In this document: positions 42,133 through 51,900 of the stretch, one piece after another
Position numbering within the stretch: position 1 is the first letter of the stretch
Layout: every line of letters begins with the position of its first letter
Source: Terriglobales bacterium
Lineage (GTDB): Bacteria; Acidobacteriota; Terriglobia; Terriglobales; Acidobacteriaceae
Reading direction: 5' to 3'
NCBI GenBank assembly: GCA_035561515.1
Contig: DATMXP010000042.1
Coordinates: 37,575-101,574 of the forward strand
Length of the DNA: 64,000 nucleotides
The notes under the pieces: generated by a model
Databases searched by the model: none
What the model was told of the DNA's origin: nothing
What the model saw: only the letters and a program-made list of their open reading frames with translations
Translations under genes and position numbers: made by a program

Positions 42133-42615
42133 GTGAAGACTCTGTATTTTGTAACCGTGTTTCTGTTGTGCTTGGTGACGGGTGTGTTCTGGGGTACATG
42201 GTTCAGTTTGAGTCGGTCGATTGCATCCATAGAACCAGATACGTTCCTGGAGATCGGCCGTACGATGATTGGAAATCTGGGAGGTCCGATGCGCGTGCTG
42301 ATGCCCATAACCCTAGCATCCCTTTTCCTGCTCAGTCTTGTTCTCTACCGACAACGAAGAAAACTCGCATGCGTTCTCACCGTGGCCTCTCTGCTTTTGC
42401 TCCTCGCAGCTCTGATTGTCACTCTCAAGGTCAACGTGCCAATCGATAGAGAAATTGTGACCTGGACGGTAACGACACTCCCGGGAGACTGGAAAGTCAT
42501 TCGTGACCGCTGGGAGTTTTATCACGGATTGAGGACGCTCCTATCGCTCTTCGCGTTCGGATCGCTTCTGGCCGGCAACGTCTGGGGCTTTCAGTCCGGC
42601 AAACAACAACCTTGA
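42133..42615 (+). CDS. DUF1772-like four-helix membrane protein
   Basis: A 160-residue integral membrane protein: helices at about 4-24, 50-70, 76-96 and 135-152. The C-terminal family element GDWKVIRDRWEFYHGLRTLLSLFAFGSLL matches DUF1772, and it is related to the protein at 39074-39577 only in that element. It starts with GTG at 42133 after GAGGGAG; an ATG at 42085 would add 16 polar residues. The activity is unknown, possibly cofactor-free oxygenation as in anthrone oxygenases. Confidence 0.82.
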   Translation: MKTLYFVTVFLLCLVTGVFWGTWFSLSRSIASIEPDTFLEIGRTMIGNLGGPMRVLMPITLASLFLLSLVLYRQRRKLACVLTVASLLLLLAALIVTLKVNVPIDREIVTWTVTTLPGDWKVIRDRWEFYHGLRTLLSLFAFGSLLAGNVWGFQSGKQQP

Positions 42616-42991
42616 CCGGAGTTGAGAAAAGGGCAACCGAAGAGTTCGGAAGAAATCAGTCATTCCTTTAGCCATGACGCTTGAAATTGATTGATGGAAT
42701 CACACCCTACACCAAAATGCTGCGGAGAAGAGGCCGGCTTCGGACGTTGGTATGCACACTGTCCTATTTAGCTCGCTTCCACCCGTGCACCCAAAGGATT
42801 TCGAGGTTGATTTCATCTTGGAACATAAGGCGAAGTACGCGAAATCTTGGGTCGCCTAAGATCCGCTGTCTTCTCAAGGAAACTTGAATTGGGTGTTCAG
42901 GGGACCGAATGTCGTATGGCATGCGTGGGATCGGACCGAATATCAGTCGAAGTCTGCTCGCCGAAGAATGGAGCCGATGGAAGGGAGCGCC
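42616..42991. other. intergenic stretch without an intact gene
   Basis: A minus-strand frame (42764-43114) overlaps the start of the next gene and contains EINLEILWVHGWKRAK, faintly like the end of a Gp49/HigB toxin, but no start or antitoxin is present. I leave it uncalled. Confidence 0.4.
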
Positions 42992-43537
42992 GTGCGTAAA
43001 CTCATAATGTGGAATTTGATGTCGCTCGATGGTTTCGTTGAAGGACCGAATCGCGACATTTCGTGGCACGATCAGGTCTGGCGTACCGAACTTGAACAGT
43101 TCTCCCTTGAGCAAGGGAAAGAAATCGGGGCACTCCTTTTCGGGCGTGTCACCTACGAACTGATGGCCGGTTATTGGCCAACCGCGAAGAGGACCACCGT
43201 CTCGGACTATATGAACTTGCTGCCAAAATACGTCTTCTCGCGCACCCTGGAAAAGGTGGACTGGGAGAACACGACACTTCTGAAAGGAGACCCCGCGGTC
43301 GAGGTCGGAAGGCTGAAGCGGGGGGAAGGGAAGGATATTTTCGTCTTCGGCAGCGCCGACCTAGCTTCATACCTCATGCCGCTCTTCGACGAGTTCAGGA
43401 TTGGCCTCGCACCGCTCTTGCTGGGCTCGGGCTCGCCACTCTTCAAGCAGCGGGGTGAAACAGCGAAGCTGAAACTACTCGGTACCGAACGGCATTCCAC
43501 CGGCGTCGTCATCCTGCGTTACCTACAACAAGGATAA
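42992..43537 (+). CDS. dihydrofolate-reductase-family (RibD C-terminal-like) protein
   Basis: A 181-residue protein with the DHFR-like fold: KLIMWNLMSLDGFVEGPNRDISWHDQ, GALLFGRVTYELMAGYWP, KYVFSRTLEKVDWENTTLLKGD, DIFVFGSADLASYLMPLFDEFRIGLAPLLLGSGSPLF. These are hallmarks of the RibD C-terminal/YyaP-like group of small NADPH-binding reductases, not a true folate reductase. I chose the GTG at 42992 after GGGAG; an ATG at 42977 or a start at 42884 would also be in frame. Substrate unknown. Confidence 0.88.
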   Translation: MRKLIMWNLMSLDGFVEGPNRDISWHDQVWRTELEQFSLEQGKEIGALLFGRVTYELMAGYWPTAKRTTVSDYMNLLPKYVFSRTLEKVDWENTTLLKGDPAVEVGRLKRGEGKDIFVFGSADLASYLMPLFDEFRIGLAPLLLGSGSPLFKQRGETAKLKLLGTERHSTGVVILRYLQQG

Positions 43538-43828
43538 CTCTGGGAACACCGGCGAAACGACAAGTCGGTGTCACTCTTTGCTTCCTCCATCCGGTCGATC
43601 TAACCGACCGGGCAGCAGCGTCCGGGGCCAGGGCTGGTGCTGGGAGATCTTAGAAGCTTATCTTCCACGTTCTCATCATCAGCTAGAATAGGTTCGTCTG
43701 CCACGAGGGGCAATGGTAGTAGTTCGGATCTGAGCTCGGTCGAGCGTTTCACATTTGACTGGCGTATCAACATCGCCATATTGCGCACCGAGACCGAGTA
43801 TGAGGCTCTTCCTCCGTGAGCACCATAT

Positions 43829-45070
43829 CTATATTCGGTTGCGCCTGGCCATTCTCATGACGTTTGCCGGTGCCCGCCCCACTGTCAGCTCCGAAACCAT
43901 GAACCGCATGTAAGGATCAATGTGGTGGAAGAATCGCTTGTAGGCAGGACAGAGGTAGTTTAGTCCCGGTTCACCCTCTGAAGTCTTCGAAAAGCGGTGT
44001 TTTGGGCATTCGCCATTGCAGGCGAACCTCACGTCGCACTCTCGGCATAATCGCGGCAGGGTATCGCGCTTTGTTGCCCCGAACGCGCGCTGTTTGGGAG
44101 AACTCGCAAGCTTTGCCATGGTTTGCTGCAAGATATTTCCGAGCTTATGTTTGGGGTACACGAAGTGATCGCAGGAATAGACGTCACCGCAACTCTCGAT
44201 CACCAGCGCTCTTCCACAATCTTCCTGGAAGGCACACAAACGTGATCCCAATCCGTACCAGATCTCAAGAGCGACCTCGAATAGCTGAACGTAAACTCTG
44301 CCAACGTCGTAGCGAACCCATTCGTCGAATATCGTGCACAGAAAGGAACCGAATTGAACAGGTTCCACAGACCAGTTTGTAACCTCTGCGTCTCCTTCGA
44401 AATCTGGTGCTACTAAGTTCAGGCCGTCACTTCCCGGTATGGGCGCTTTCCGCTCAACCAGCGGGATGAACTGCATATACTCGCTTCCGATGGATTTTAG
44501 AAATCGATAAACGGTAAGTGGCTCTGAGGCATTGTGTCGATTCACCACCGTCAGGGTATTGAAGGTAACAGAGTGCTTCTTGAGCACTGTGATCGCTTTG
44601 GCTACGCGTTCATAGGTCGGATACCCGGCTTTGTCCAATCGATACTGGTCGTGGATTCTACGCGGGCCATCGATCGAGATGCCGACGAGGAAGTTGTGTT
44701 CTGACAAAAACACTCCCCATCGGTCGTCCAGCAAAACGCCGTTCGTCTGTAAGACGTTCTCAATCTTCTTGCCTGCGCCAAACTCACGCTGAATGTTTAC
44801 CACTTCTCGGAAGAAATCTATCCCGAGCAAGGTTGGCTCCCCGCCCTGCCACGAAAACTGAATGACGTCTGTCGGCTGTGCTGATATGTACTGGCGAATG
44901 TAAGCCCGCAGGACCTCCGACGACATGAATTGCTTTTCAGAGGAATACAGCTTCTCTTTTTCCAAGTAGTAGCAGTAGGTGCAATCAAGATTACACAGTG
45001 ATCCGCTGGGTTTGGCGATGACATGAAAGGGTAACGGGAGCGGCATATATGACGCGCATTGTACGCCCAT
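43829..45070 (-). CDS. anaerobic sulfatase-maturating enzyme (radical SAM, SPASM)
   Basis: A 413-residue radical SAM enzyme. The cluster motif is CNLDCTYCYY (Cys26, Cys30, Cys33), followed by FSWQGGEPTLLG and LQTNGVLL, both typical of anSME. The C-terminal SPASM domain has the cysteines for two further iron-sulfur clusters (LCAFQEDCGRAL, SCGDVYSCDHFVYP, LCRECDVRFACNGECPKHRF, CPAYKRFF). It oxidises an active-site Cys (or Ser) of sulfatases to formylglycine, without oxygen. The divergent gene encodes a sulfatase with a Cys motif. The ATG at 45070 follows AGGAAATACAA. It shares a LacI-type operator at 45138 with the sulfatase. Confidence 0.93.
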   Translation of the reverse strand: MGVQCASYMPLPLPFHVIAKPSGSLCNLDCTYCYYLEKEKLYSSEKQFMSSEVLRAYIRQYISAQPTDVIQFSWQGGEPTLLGIDFFREVVNIQREFGAGKKIENVLQTNGVLLDDRWGVFLSEHNFLVGISIDGPRRIHDQYRLDKAGYPTYERVAKAITVLKKHSVTFNTLTVVNRHNASEPLTVYRFLKSIGSEYMQFIPLVERKAPIPGSDGLNLVAPDFEGDAEVTNWSVEPVQFGSFLCTIFDEWVRYDVGRVYVQLFEVALEIWYGLGSRLCAFQEDCGRALVIESCGDVYSCDHFVYPKHKLGNILQQTMAKLASSPKQRAFGATKRDTLPRLCRECDVRFACNGECPKHRFSKTSEGEPGLNYLCPAYKRFFHHIDPYMRFMVSELTVGRAPANVMRMARRNRI

Positions 45071-45095
45071 TTGTATTTCCTGCGTTTGGCGATGC

Positions 45096-45149
45096 TTGAC
45101 ATCTATTCCAAATCGCACCATAATGCCACCCCGAAAATGAAACGATTCA
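45096..45149 (+). promoter_or_regulatory. sulfatase promoter with LacI-type operator
   Basis: TTGACA (45096-45101) and CATAAT (45119-45124) are 17 bp apart. The operator TGAAACGATTCA at 45138-45149 begins about 7 bp after the expected start site. The same 12-mer or its complement lies at 48789-48800, 48803-48814 and 55511-55522. It is also 68-79 bp upstream of the anSME start on the other strand. Confidence 0.75.
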
Positions 45150-45187
45150 TCTATGGTGTAATTCCAACTCGAAGAGAGGTGAATACA

Positions 45188-47602
45188 ATGCGCTCGCCAG
45201 GTAGACGCTTAGGGATTTCCGGTGTGTGGGGAAGAGTCGCATGTGTCACGCTTGCCCTCGCCTGTGCAACCGCAAATGCTCAGACGGCCGCCACAGACGT
45301 GCAGTCGTTCAAAGGCAAGTTGGCGCGTGATCCTCGCGAGTCTTTACCTGCTTGGCCAGAGATTGTGAAGGCCCCGGCAGGTGCGCCCAATGTTGTCCTG
45401 ATCCTGGTCGATGATGTCGGGTTCAGCACCACTTCCACTTTTGGCGGACCCGTGCCGACGCCGAACTTCGAGAAGCTGGCTGCCCGGGGGCTGAAGTACA
45501 ACACATTTCACGTGGATTCTATTTGCTCCGCGAGTCGTGCGGCTCTGCTGTCAGGGCGCAATTCCCACCAGATGGGATTCGGGACCATTGCCGAGCACGC
45601 GCAGGGATATCCGGGCTATAACTCCTACTGGCCTGCGAGTTCCGCATCGATTGCCAAGGTTTTGACCAAGAATGGCTACAACACTGCCGCGTTCGGAAAA
45701 TGGCACAACACGCCGGTCTGGGAGATGAACCCAGGAGGTCCGTACGATCGCTGGCCGACTGGGCTCGGCTTTGAGTATTTCTACGGATTTCTTGCGGCCT
45801 TCGACAGCCAGTACACGCCACGGCTCTATCGAAACACGACTGCGGTTGAGCCGGGCACCACGGCAGTCCAAGGATACGATCTCACGAACGACATGACGAA
45901 TGACGCAATCCGCTGGCTGCACAGGCAGAACGCCGCTGCGCCCGACAAACCATTCTTCCTCTACTTCGCCACGGCCGGCACGCATACTCCTCACCATGTC
46001 CCCGCGGAGTGGATCGAGAAATTCCGCGGCAAATTCGATCAGGGATGGGACAAACTGCGCGAGGAAAACTTTGAGCGCGAGAAGAAACTCGTTGTAATTC
46101 CGCCGGATGCAAAAGACAATCCGCGGCCCGAAGGTCTTGCCGCATGGGATTCGTTACCGCCCGATGAGAAAAAACTGCTCGCTCGACAGGCGGAAGTCTA
46201 TGCCGGCTTTACTGCCTACACCGATTACCAGATCGGCCGCTTGCTCGACGCGATTGCGGAAGAAGGACTGAGTGATAACACACTGGTTATCGAGATCTTC
46301 GGCGACAATGGAGGAAGCGCGGAGGACGGGCCTACCGGCTACGACACTCGTCAGATCAATGGCCAACTGAAGGATCTCACCAGCCGGTTAGAGATCGAAG
46401 ACGAACTCGGGTCGGAGCTGTTCATGAATGCGACCGCGGCACCGTGGGCGTGGGCTTTTAGTGCGCCATTCCCTGGAACTAAAGTCGATTCCTCGCACCT
46501 CGGCGGCACTCGCGACCCGATGGTGATCGCATGGCCGAAGCGCATCAAGGATGTTGGCGGCTTACGTTCTCAGTTCGGTCACTTGACCGACATAGCACCC
46601 ACCATTTACGAAGCTGCCAACATTCAGCCGCCCGCAGCGATCGACGGAGTGAAGCAGACGCCGTTGGAAGGTGCGAGCCTCGGATTCACGTTCGATCAGC
46701 CAAAGGCAGAGAGTCGCCACCGGGTCCAGTTGTTCGAGACGAACGGAAATAAGGGTATCTACAAAGATGGCTGGTGGGCGGGCAATCTGCTGAGACCGTC
46801 GTGGTATCGCATCGGATCTCCGGGCTATGAGCCAGCGAAGATCCTCGCCGACAACACGCATCCGTGGGAGCTCTACAACTTGAACCAGGACTTCAGCCAA
46901 GCAACTGACGTGGCCGCAAAGTACCCTGAAAAGCTTGCCGAGATGAAAGCCCTGTTCGAAAAGGAAGGCTGGCGGACACAGGTATTTCCTCTGTTACCGC
47001 TACGCCAGTTGATCAGCAGGCCCGAAGACGAGCGCACAACGTTCGTGTTCCGCGATGGGGTGGAGCGCTTCGGCGGGATCATGAACGTGAAGGCTGGCGC
47101 GACCACCGGATACACACTGACCGCGCAAATAGAGAATCCCGACGGCAATGCTCGCGGAGTGCTCTTTGCACAGGGTGGCCGATACGGTGGCATTACCCTG
47201 TACGTTCAAGATGGGAGGGTTCATTTCGAGATTAATTCATTCTCCAACCCGTCTGGCGAGTTGGTGTCGAAGACCACATTGCCCACTGGAAAATCTACCA
47301 TCGTCGTCGAGGTCACTCCCAGACCTAAGACAGCGACGAAGGGAAGTGCTCCGTTTCCGGGCACAGGCACTCTAACCATCAATGGAACGCAAGAGGCGTC
47401 AGTGGAGTTCGCCAATATTCCACCGAGCGGAGGTTACTGGTCGCCTGCCGAATCGCTTGATGTGGGGAGTGATTTGGGGTCGGCTGTCAGCAATAGATAT
47501 CAGGTTCCCAATCGCTTCACTGGAAAAATCGACTCGGTTAAGTTGCAGTTGCACAAACCAAAGACCGAGAACTCGCGGGTGCGGAACGACGATCATTCGT
47601 AG
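45188..47602 (+). CDS. exported arylsulfatase-family sulfatase
   Basis: An 804-residue sulfatase. Signal peptide about 1-30 (LACATANAQ), then metal-binding NVVLILVDDVGF, and the maturation motif CSASRAALLSGR (Cys113), a C-x-A-x-R variant of the usual C-x-P-x-R; the Cys becomes formylglycine. Further conserved parts are AFGKWHN, GTHTPHH and EIFGDNGG. After the catalytic domain (about 50-570) there is an extra beta-sandwich-like C-terminal part (about 620-800) with GTLTINGTQEASVEFANIP. It removes sulfate from a carbohydrate or aryl ester in the periplasm. Starting at 45188 gives the clean signal peptide. It is 2 bp upstream of an FGE-type gene. Confidence 0.93.
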   Translation: MRSPGRRLGISGVWGRVACVTLALACATANAQTAATDVQSFKGKLARDPRESLPAWPEIVKAPAGAPNVVLILVDDVGFSTTSTFGGPVPTPNFEKLAARGLKYNTFHVDSICSASRAALLSGRNSHQMGFGTIAEHAQGYPGYNSYWPASSASIAKVLTKNGYNTAAFGKWHNTPVWEMNPGGPYDRWPTGLGFEYFYGFLAAFDSQYTPRLYRNTTAVEPGTTAVQGYDLTNDMTNDAIRWLHRQNAAAPDKPFFLYFATAGTHTPHHVPAEWIEKFRGKFDQGWDKLREENFEREKKLVVIPPDAKDNPRPEGLAAWDSLPPDEKKLLARQAEVYAGFTAYTDYQIGRLLDAIAEEGLSDNTLVIEIFGDNGGSAEDGPTGYDTRQINGQLKDLTSRLEIEDELGSELFMNATAAPWAWAFSAPFPGTKVDSSHLGGTRDPMVIAWPKRIKDVGGLRSQFGHLTDIAPTIYEAANIQPPAAIDGVKQTPLEGASLGFTFDQPKAESRHRVQLFETNGNKGIYKDGWWAGNLLRPSWYRIGSPGYEPAKILADNTHPWELYNLNQDFSQATDVAAKYPEKLAEMKALFEKEGWRTQVFPLLPLRQLISRPEDERTTFVFRDGVERFGGIMNVKAGATTGYTLTAQIENPDGNARGVLFAQGGRYGGITLYVQDGRVHFEINSFSNPSGELVSKTTLPTGKSTIVVEVTPRPKTATKGSAPFPGTGTLTINGTQEASVEFANIPPSGGYWSPAESLDVGSDLGSAVSNRYQVPNRFTGKIDSVKLQLHKPKTENSRVRNDDHS

Positions 47603-47604
47603 CG

Positions 47605-48714
47605 ATGAATTGGATGTTACACATCAACTTCGTTGGTCGCATGATGTTGGCAGTGCTCGCGCTCGTGCTGCACGTTTCGGCGCAGCAACCGGGGGTATTC
47701 CTGCCGACTAGACCGAACCTGTCACCCGCACCTGGTCGTCCTCCAAAAGGAATGGTGTGGGTGCCTGGTGGAGAATTCTCCATGGGCCTCGCCGATCCTC
47801 GTGGGGAGCATCACGGCGGCAAAGAGGCAATGGATGATGCTCGCCCCATTCACCGGGTTTACGTTGACGGATTCTGGATGGACAAGACGACGGTGACGAA
47901 CGCGGAGTTCGAACGCTTTGTAGCGGCAACGGGTTACCTTACTGTCGCAGAGCGGAAGCCCAGCGCCGCAGAATTCCCGGGCGCGGCACCCGAAGTCTTG
48001 GTGCCGGGATCGGTCGTTTTTCAAGCTCCATCTCATCCAGTAGCCCTGGACGATCCGACACGCTGGTGGGCTTTCGTGCCGGGTGCGGATTGGCGCCATC
48101 CGGAGGGTCCCGGCACCTCCATTCGCGGCCGCGAGAACTATCCGGTGGTGCAAGTGGCGTATGAAGATGCGGTGGCATACGCGACGTGGGCAGGGAAGAG
48201 ACTGCCAACGGAGGCAGAATGGGAGTTTGCCGCTCGAGGCGGATTGACCGGCAGAAGATATGCCTGGGGTGACGAGTTTCTTCCCCATGGCAAGTGGACG
48301 ATGAACACCCATCAGGGGCATTTTCCTGATCACGATACTCATCAGGACGGCTTTGCCGGCATGGGACCGGTCGCAAGTTTTGCCCCGAATGCGTACGGCC
48401 TCTACGACATGTCCGGCAATGTATGGCAGTGGGTCTCCGATTGGTATCACCCGGGATACTACTTGCAACTCGCTGGCACTGTGGCGCGCAATCCGAAGGG
48501 TCCGGATTCTTCCTTCGATCCGCAGGAGCCAGGAGTGAAGAAGCGGGCCCAGCGCGGTGGCTCATTCCTTTGTACTGAACAATATTGCACTCGTTACCTG
48601 GTGGGAAGCCGGGGCAAGGGTGAGGTCTCGACCGCAAGCAATCACCTCGGCTTCCGGTGTGTGCAGTCGGCAAGCGCTTTCGGCCGACGTCATACTGACG
48701 GGGAATCCGACTGA
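47605..48714 (+). CDS. formylglycine-generating enzyme (FGE/SUMF1-type) with a signal-peptide-like N-terminus
   Basis: A 369-residue FGE-sulfatase domain protein. Conserved parts: GMVWVPGGEFSMG, VDGFWMDKTTVTNAEFERFV, YPVVQVAYEDAVAYATWAGKRLPTEAEWEFAARGG, YDMSGNVWQWVSDWY and RGGSFLCTEQYCTRYLVGSRG with catalytic Cys323 and Cys328 at the positions that bind copper in characterised FGEs. So it should make formylglycine from Cys using oxygen. Unusually the N-terminus has a hydrophobic segment ending LALVLHVSAQQ that looks like a signal peptide. It begins 2 bp after the sulfatase stop codon, so the two are one operon. Confidence 0.92.
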   Translation: MNWMLHINFVGRMMLAVLALVLHVSAQQPGVFLPTRPNLSPAPGRPPKGMVWVPGGEFSMGLADPRGEHHGGKEAMDDARPIHRVYVDGFWMDKTTVTNAEFERFVAATGYLTVAERKPSAAEFPGAAPEVLVPGSVVFQAPSHPVALDDPTRWWAFVPGADWRHPEGPGTSIRGRENYPVVQVAYEDAVAYATWAGKRLPTEAEWEFAARGGLTGRRYAWGDEFLPHGKWTMNTHQGHFPDHDTHQDGFAGMGPVASFAPNAYGLYDMSGNVWQWVSDWYHPGYYLQLAGTVARNPKGPDSSFDPQEPGVKKRAQRGGSFLCTEQYCTRYLVGSRGKGEVSTASNHLGFRCVQSASAFGRRHTDGESD

Positions 48715-48735
48715 TTGCGGAGCGAAACACAGCAT

Positions 48736-48814
48736 TTCTTTGTTGACACTCGGTATTAGCAGATATAAGCTCTCACCCGATTTAAGAATGAAACGATTCA
48801 TTTGAATCGTTTCA
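48736..48814 (+). promoter_or_regulatory. TonB-receptor promoter with paired LacI-type operators
   Basis: TTGACA (48743-48748) lies in TTCTTTGTTGACACTC, identical to the 16-mer at 55465-55480. A -10-like TATAAG (48764-48769) follows with a 15-bp spacer. Two operators in opposite orientation, TGAAACGATTCA (48789-48800) and TGAATCGTTTCA (48803-48814), are separated by TT, giving a perfect inverted repeat of 26 bp. They lie downstream of the promoter, fitting repression by blocking transcription. Confidence 0.75.
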
Positions 48815-48916
48815 CGATTTAGAAACCGCTTGGTCGTAACGTTGTCGGCAGCTGCGACCTTTAGCAACAAGGCAGCCTGATCGCAATTCGCGCTGTCTGC
48901 CTCTGGAGGATCCGAG

Positions 48917-51900
48917 ATGAACCGCCTGTCCTGCCGTTCCGCCGCCGTTCGCGCATTCTGCTTCACCCTGATATTGCTGCTCTCCTGCTCGCCCGTTGTT
49001 TTCGGCCAGGCGACGACTGGGTCCATCTACGGTACTGTGGCCGACTCCGGCGGGGCGGTCGTTCCGGGCGCTACCGTGACCGTGAAGAATGTCAATACCG
49101 GGGAGACAAAGTCGGCGACGACTTCGTCCACCGGCGACTACACCGTCGTCTTCCTGGTGCCTGGTGAGTACGAGGTTTCGGCTGAGATGGCTGGTTTCCA
49201 GGTGCAGCGCCAGACTGCTGTGCACCTGGCAGCCAATCAGAACGTGCACGTCAATTTCGACTTGAAGGTCGGGTCGACAGAGCAAAGCCTTACGGTGGAA
49301 GCTGGCATTACCTTGGTTGATACGCGGGAGTCTCAGATCGCTACCACGGTCGAGCAGACGCGTATCCAAGACCTGCCACTGAATGGACGCAATGCGTATG
49401 ACCTGGTGCAAGTGGTGCCGGGTGTCCAGAGTTACGCCGCCGACAAACCGACCGGATCACGCCAAGGCACCCAGTTCACCGTCAACGGCGTACCCGACTT
49501 TAATTCCGCTTATTACCTCGACGGCGCCTATGACACTAATCTCTGGCGCTTCGGCGGGAACCTCATGCCGAGTCCAGATGCTCTGCAAGAATTTCGCGTG
49601 TTGACCAGCAACTTCGACGCGGAGTTCGGGCGATCCGCCGGCGGAGTAGTCAACGCCATCACCCGTTCGGGCACCAACAACTATCACGGCTTGCTCTATG
49701 ACTACCTGCGCAACGATGCACTTAACTCGAAAAACTACTTCATCAACGAAGTCACGCCTCTCCGACAAAATCAGTTTGGAGGGACATTCGGCGGCCCGAT
49801 CGTCCGCGATAAAGCGTTCTTCTTCCTCTCCTACGAAGGCCTGCGCATCCGTACGCCCGTCATCGTTTCCTCCAGCAGCTTAATCACGCCTACCCCGGCG
49901 CAAGCGCGCGGCGACTTCTCGGCAGAGCCGCAAAGCAAGTGGCCGAAGATGGCGAACGGTAGCTACTATAGCTGCAACGGCGTGCAAGGCATCATTTGCC
50001 CGACATTGCTGGACCCGGTTGCACAGAACGCGCTCGCGTTCGTTCCCCTCGCCGATCCGGTTACGGGTATCACAGCTGAGCAGTTCGGTAATGCGAATAC
50101 CGAAGCCAATCAGGGCATGGCCAAGATCGACTGGCAGGCCACGGTAAATCACCGGCTCGCCGGCACGTTCTTCATATCGCGCGGCACATCGAAGAATCCT
50201 CTGGCCACGCAAGCAGGAATCTCGAACCAGATTCTCAGCTACTCTGGCGTGCAGGAGTATGAAGGTCAGTACAACGGCGTGCTAAACGACACCTGGACGA
50301 TCTCGCCGACAAAAGTCAACAACCTGCGGCTCTTCTACACGCTGAGTCACTTTGTGCTCTCCTCGATCTACGGCAGCGATCATCAACTTGATGACTTGGG
50401 CAGCCTGGCGCCTCCGGGCAGCGATTATGGGTCGCAACCGCTGTTCAATGTTGTCGGCTACTGGTCTATGGGCACCAACAACGCCGGACCTAACGACCTG
50501 CCGTCGTCCTCGCTCGGCATCTCCGATACATTCAGCACGACGTTGGGAAACCATGAGGTGAAACTCGGCGGCTCGTGGGTGTACAACCACTTCCGTAGCC
50601 GTGGCGGTGCCGCTTCCAACGGCCTCTTCACGTTTAATGGTACGGTCACCGGCAATGCACTGGCCGATTTCCTCTTGGGCCGCGCCAACAACTTCCGACA
50701 GAATAACGGTGTAGATTTCCGGACCGAGCAGCATGTTCCCTCGCTGTTCTTCTCCGACAACTGGCGACTTTCGAGGCGGCTGTCGCTGAATCTTGGGCTA
50801 CGCTGGGAGCGCTTCCCGTCCTATACGGGGCAGAACAACACCGCGACCTTTATTCCTTACGTGAAGTCCGAGAGGTTTCCAACCGCACCGCTGGGACTGG
50901 TGTTCTCCGGAGACCAAGGTTTACCCGATGGAATCATAAAGACTCCATGGAACACGTTCGCACCGCGATTCGGCTTTGCGTACGACGTGTTTGGCGACGG
51001 CAAGACATCGATTCGAGGCGGCTATGGTTTGTTCTATTCGCAGATCAACCAGGTACGCGTCTCCAACAACCTGGTGCAACAGCCATACTCGCTGACCATG
51101 ACAATCAACCGGACTCCAAGCCTGTTGAATCCATACGGCGTGGCTGGCAGCCCATTTCCCTACAACCCCGATCCTTCTTCCGCAGTGTTCACTTCCGGCG
51201 CAACCATCTTCGGCCTGGAACCGGGGGCCGACGATGTTCCCTCCGTGCAGCAGTTCTCCTTGGGTTTGCAGCAGCAACTTGCGGCGGATTGGGCTGCTGA
51301 AGTCTCATACGTCGGCAGCGTCGCTCGGCATTTTCCTATCAATATCGACGGTAATTCCCCTATCTATGCGCCGGGAGGGTTAACTACGACTGCTGGTCTG
51401 AATGCACGCCGCCCGTATCAGCCTACGCCCACCACCTACACCTTTGGGGTAATCACCCAGACTCTTTTGAACTCGAACTTCTCCTACAATTCCTTGCAGG
51501 CGAAGCTGACTCATCGCTTCACTCGTAACTTCTCCGTTCATGGCAGCTACGTCTGGTCAAAGAGCATTGGATTAAACGCCGTTGTCGATTCCTACGACAT
51601 CCAGAGCAGTCGAGGCCTTTCCGACACTGACATTCGCCACAGTCTCGTGGTCTCGTATATGTACTCGCTGCCTCGAGTCAATTCGCTGGGCGCCTTCGGT
51701 CGGCAAGTCCTGAGTGGCTGGCAGCTAAATGGAATCACTGCCATTCGTTCCGGAACCCCGTTCAACGTGACCTCCGGCAAGGACACGAACTTGGATGGAG
51801 TAAACAATGATCGCCCGGATACCGTCGCTCCTCCCTCCATCAACAATGGAAGCCGCCAGGAACGGATTGCTCAATACTTCAACCCGGCCGCATTTGCGCA

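Noticed and set aside
42764..43114. HigB/Gp49-like toxin on the minus strand
   Set aside because: Only a short C-terminal resemblance, no antitoxin, and it overlaps the start of a convincing DHFR-family gene.
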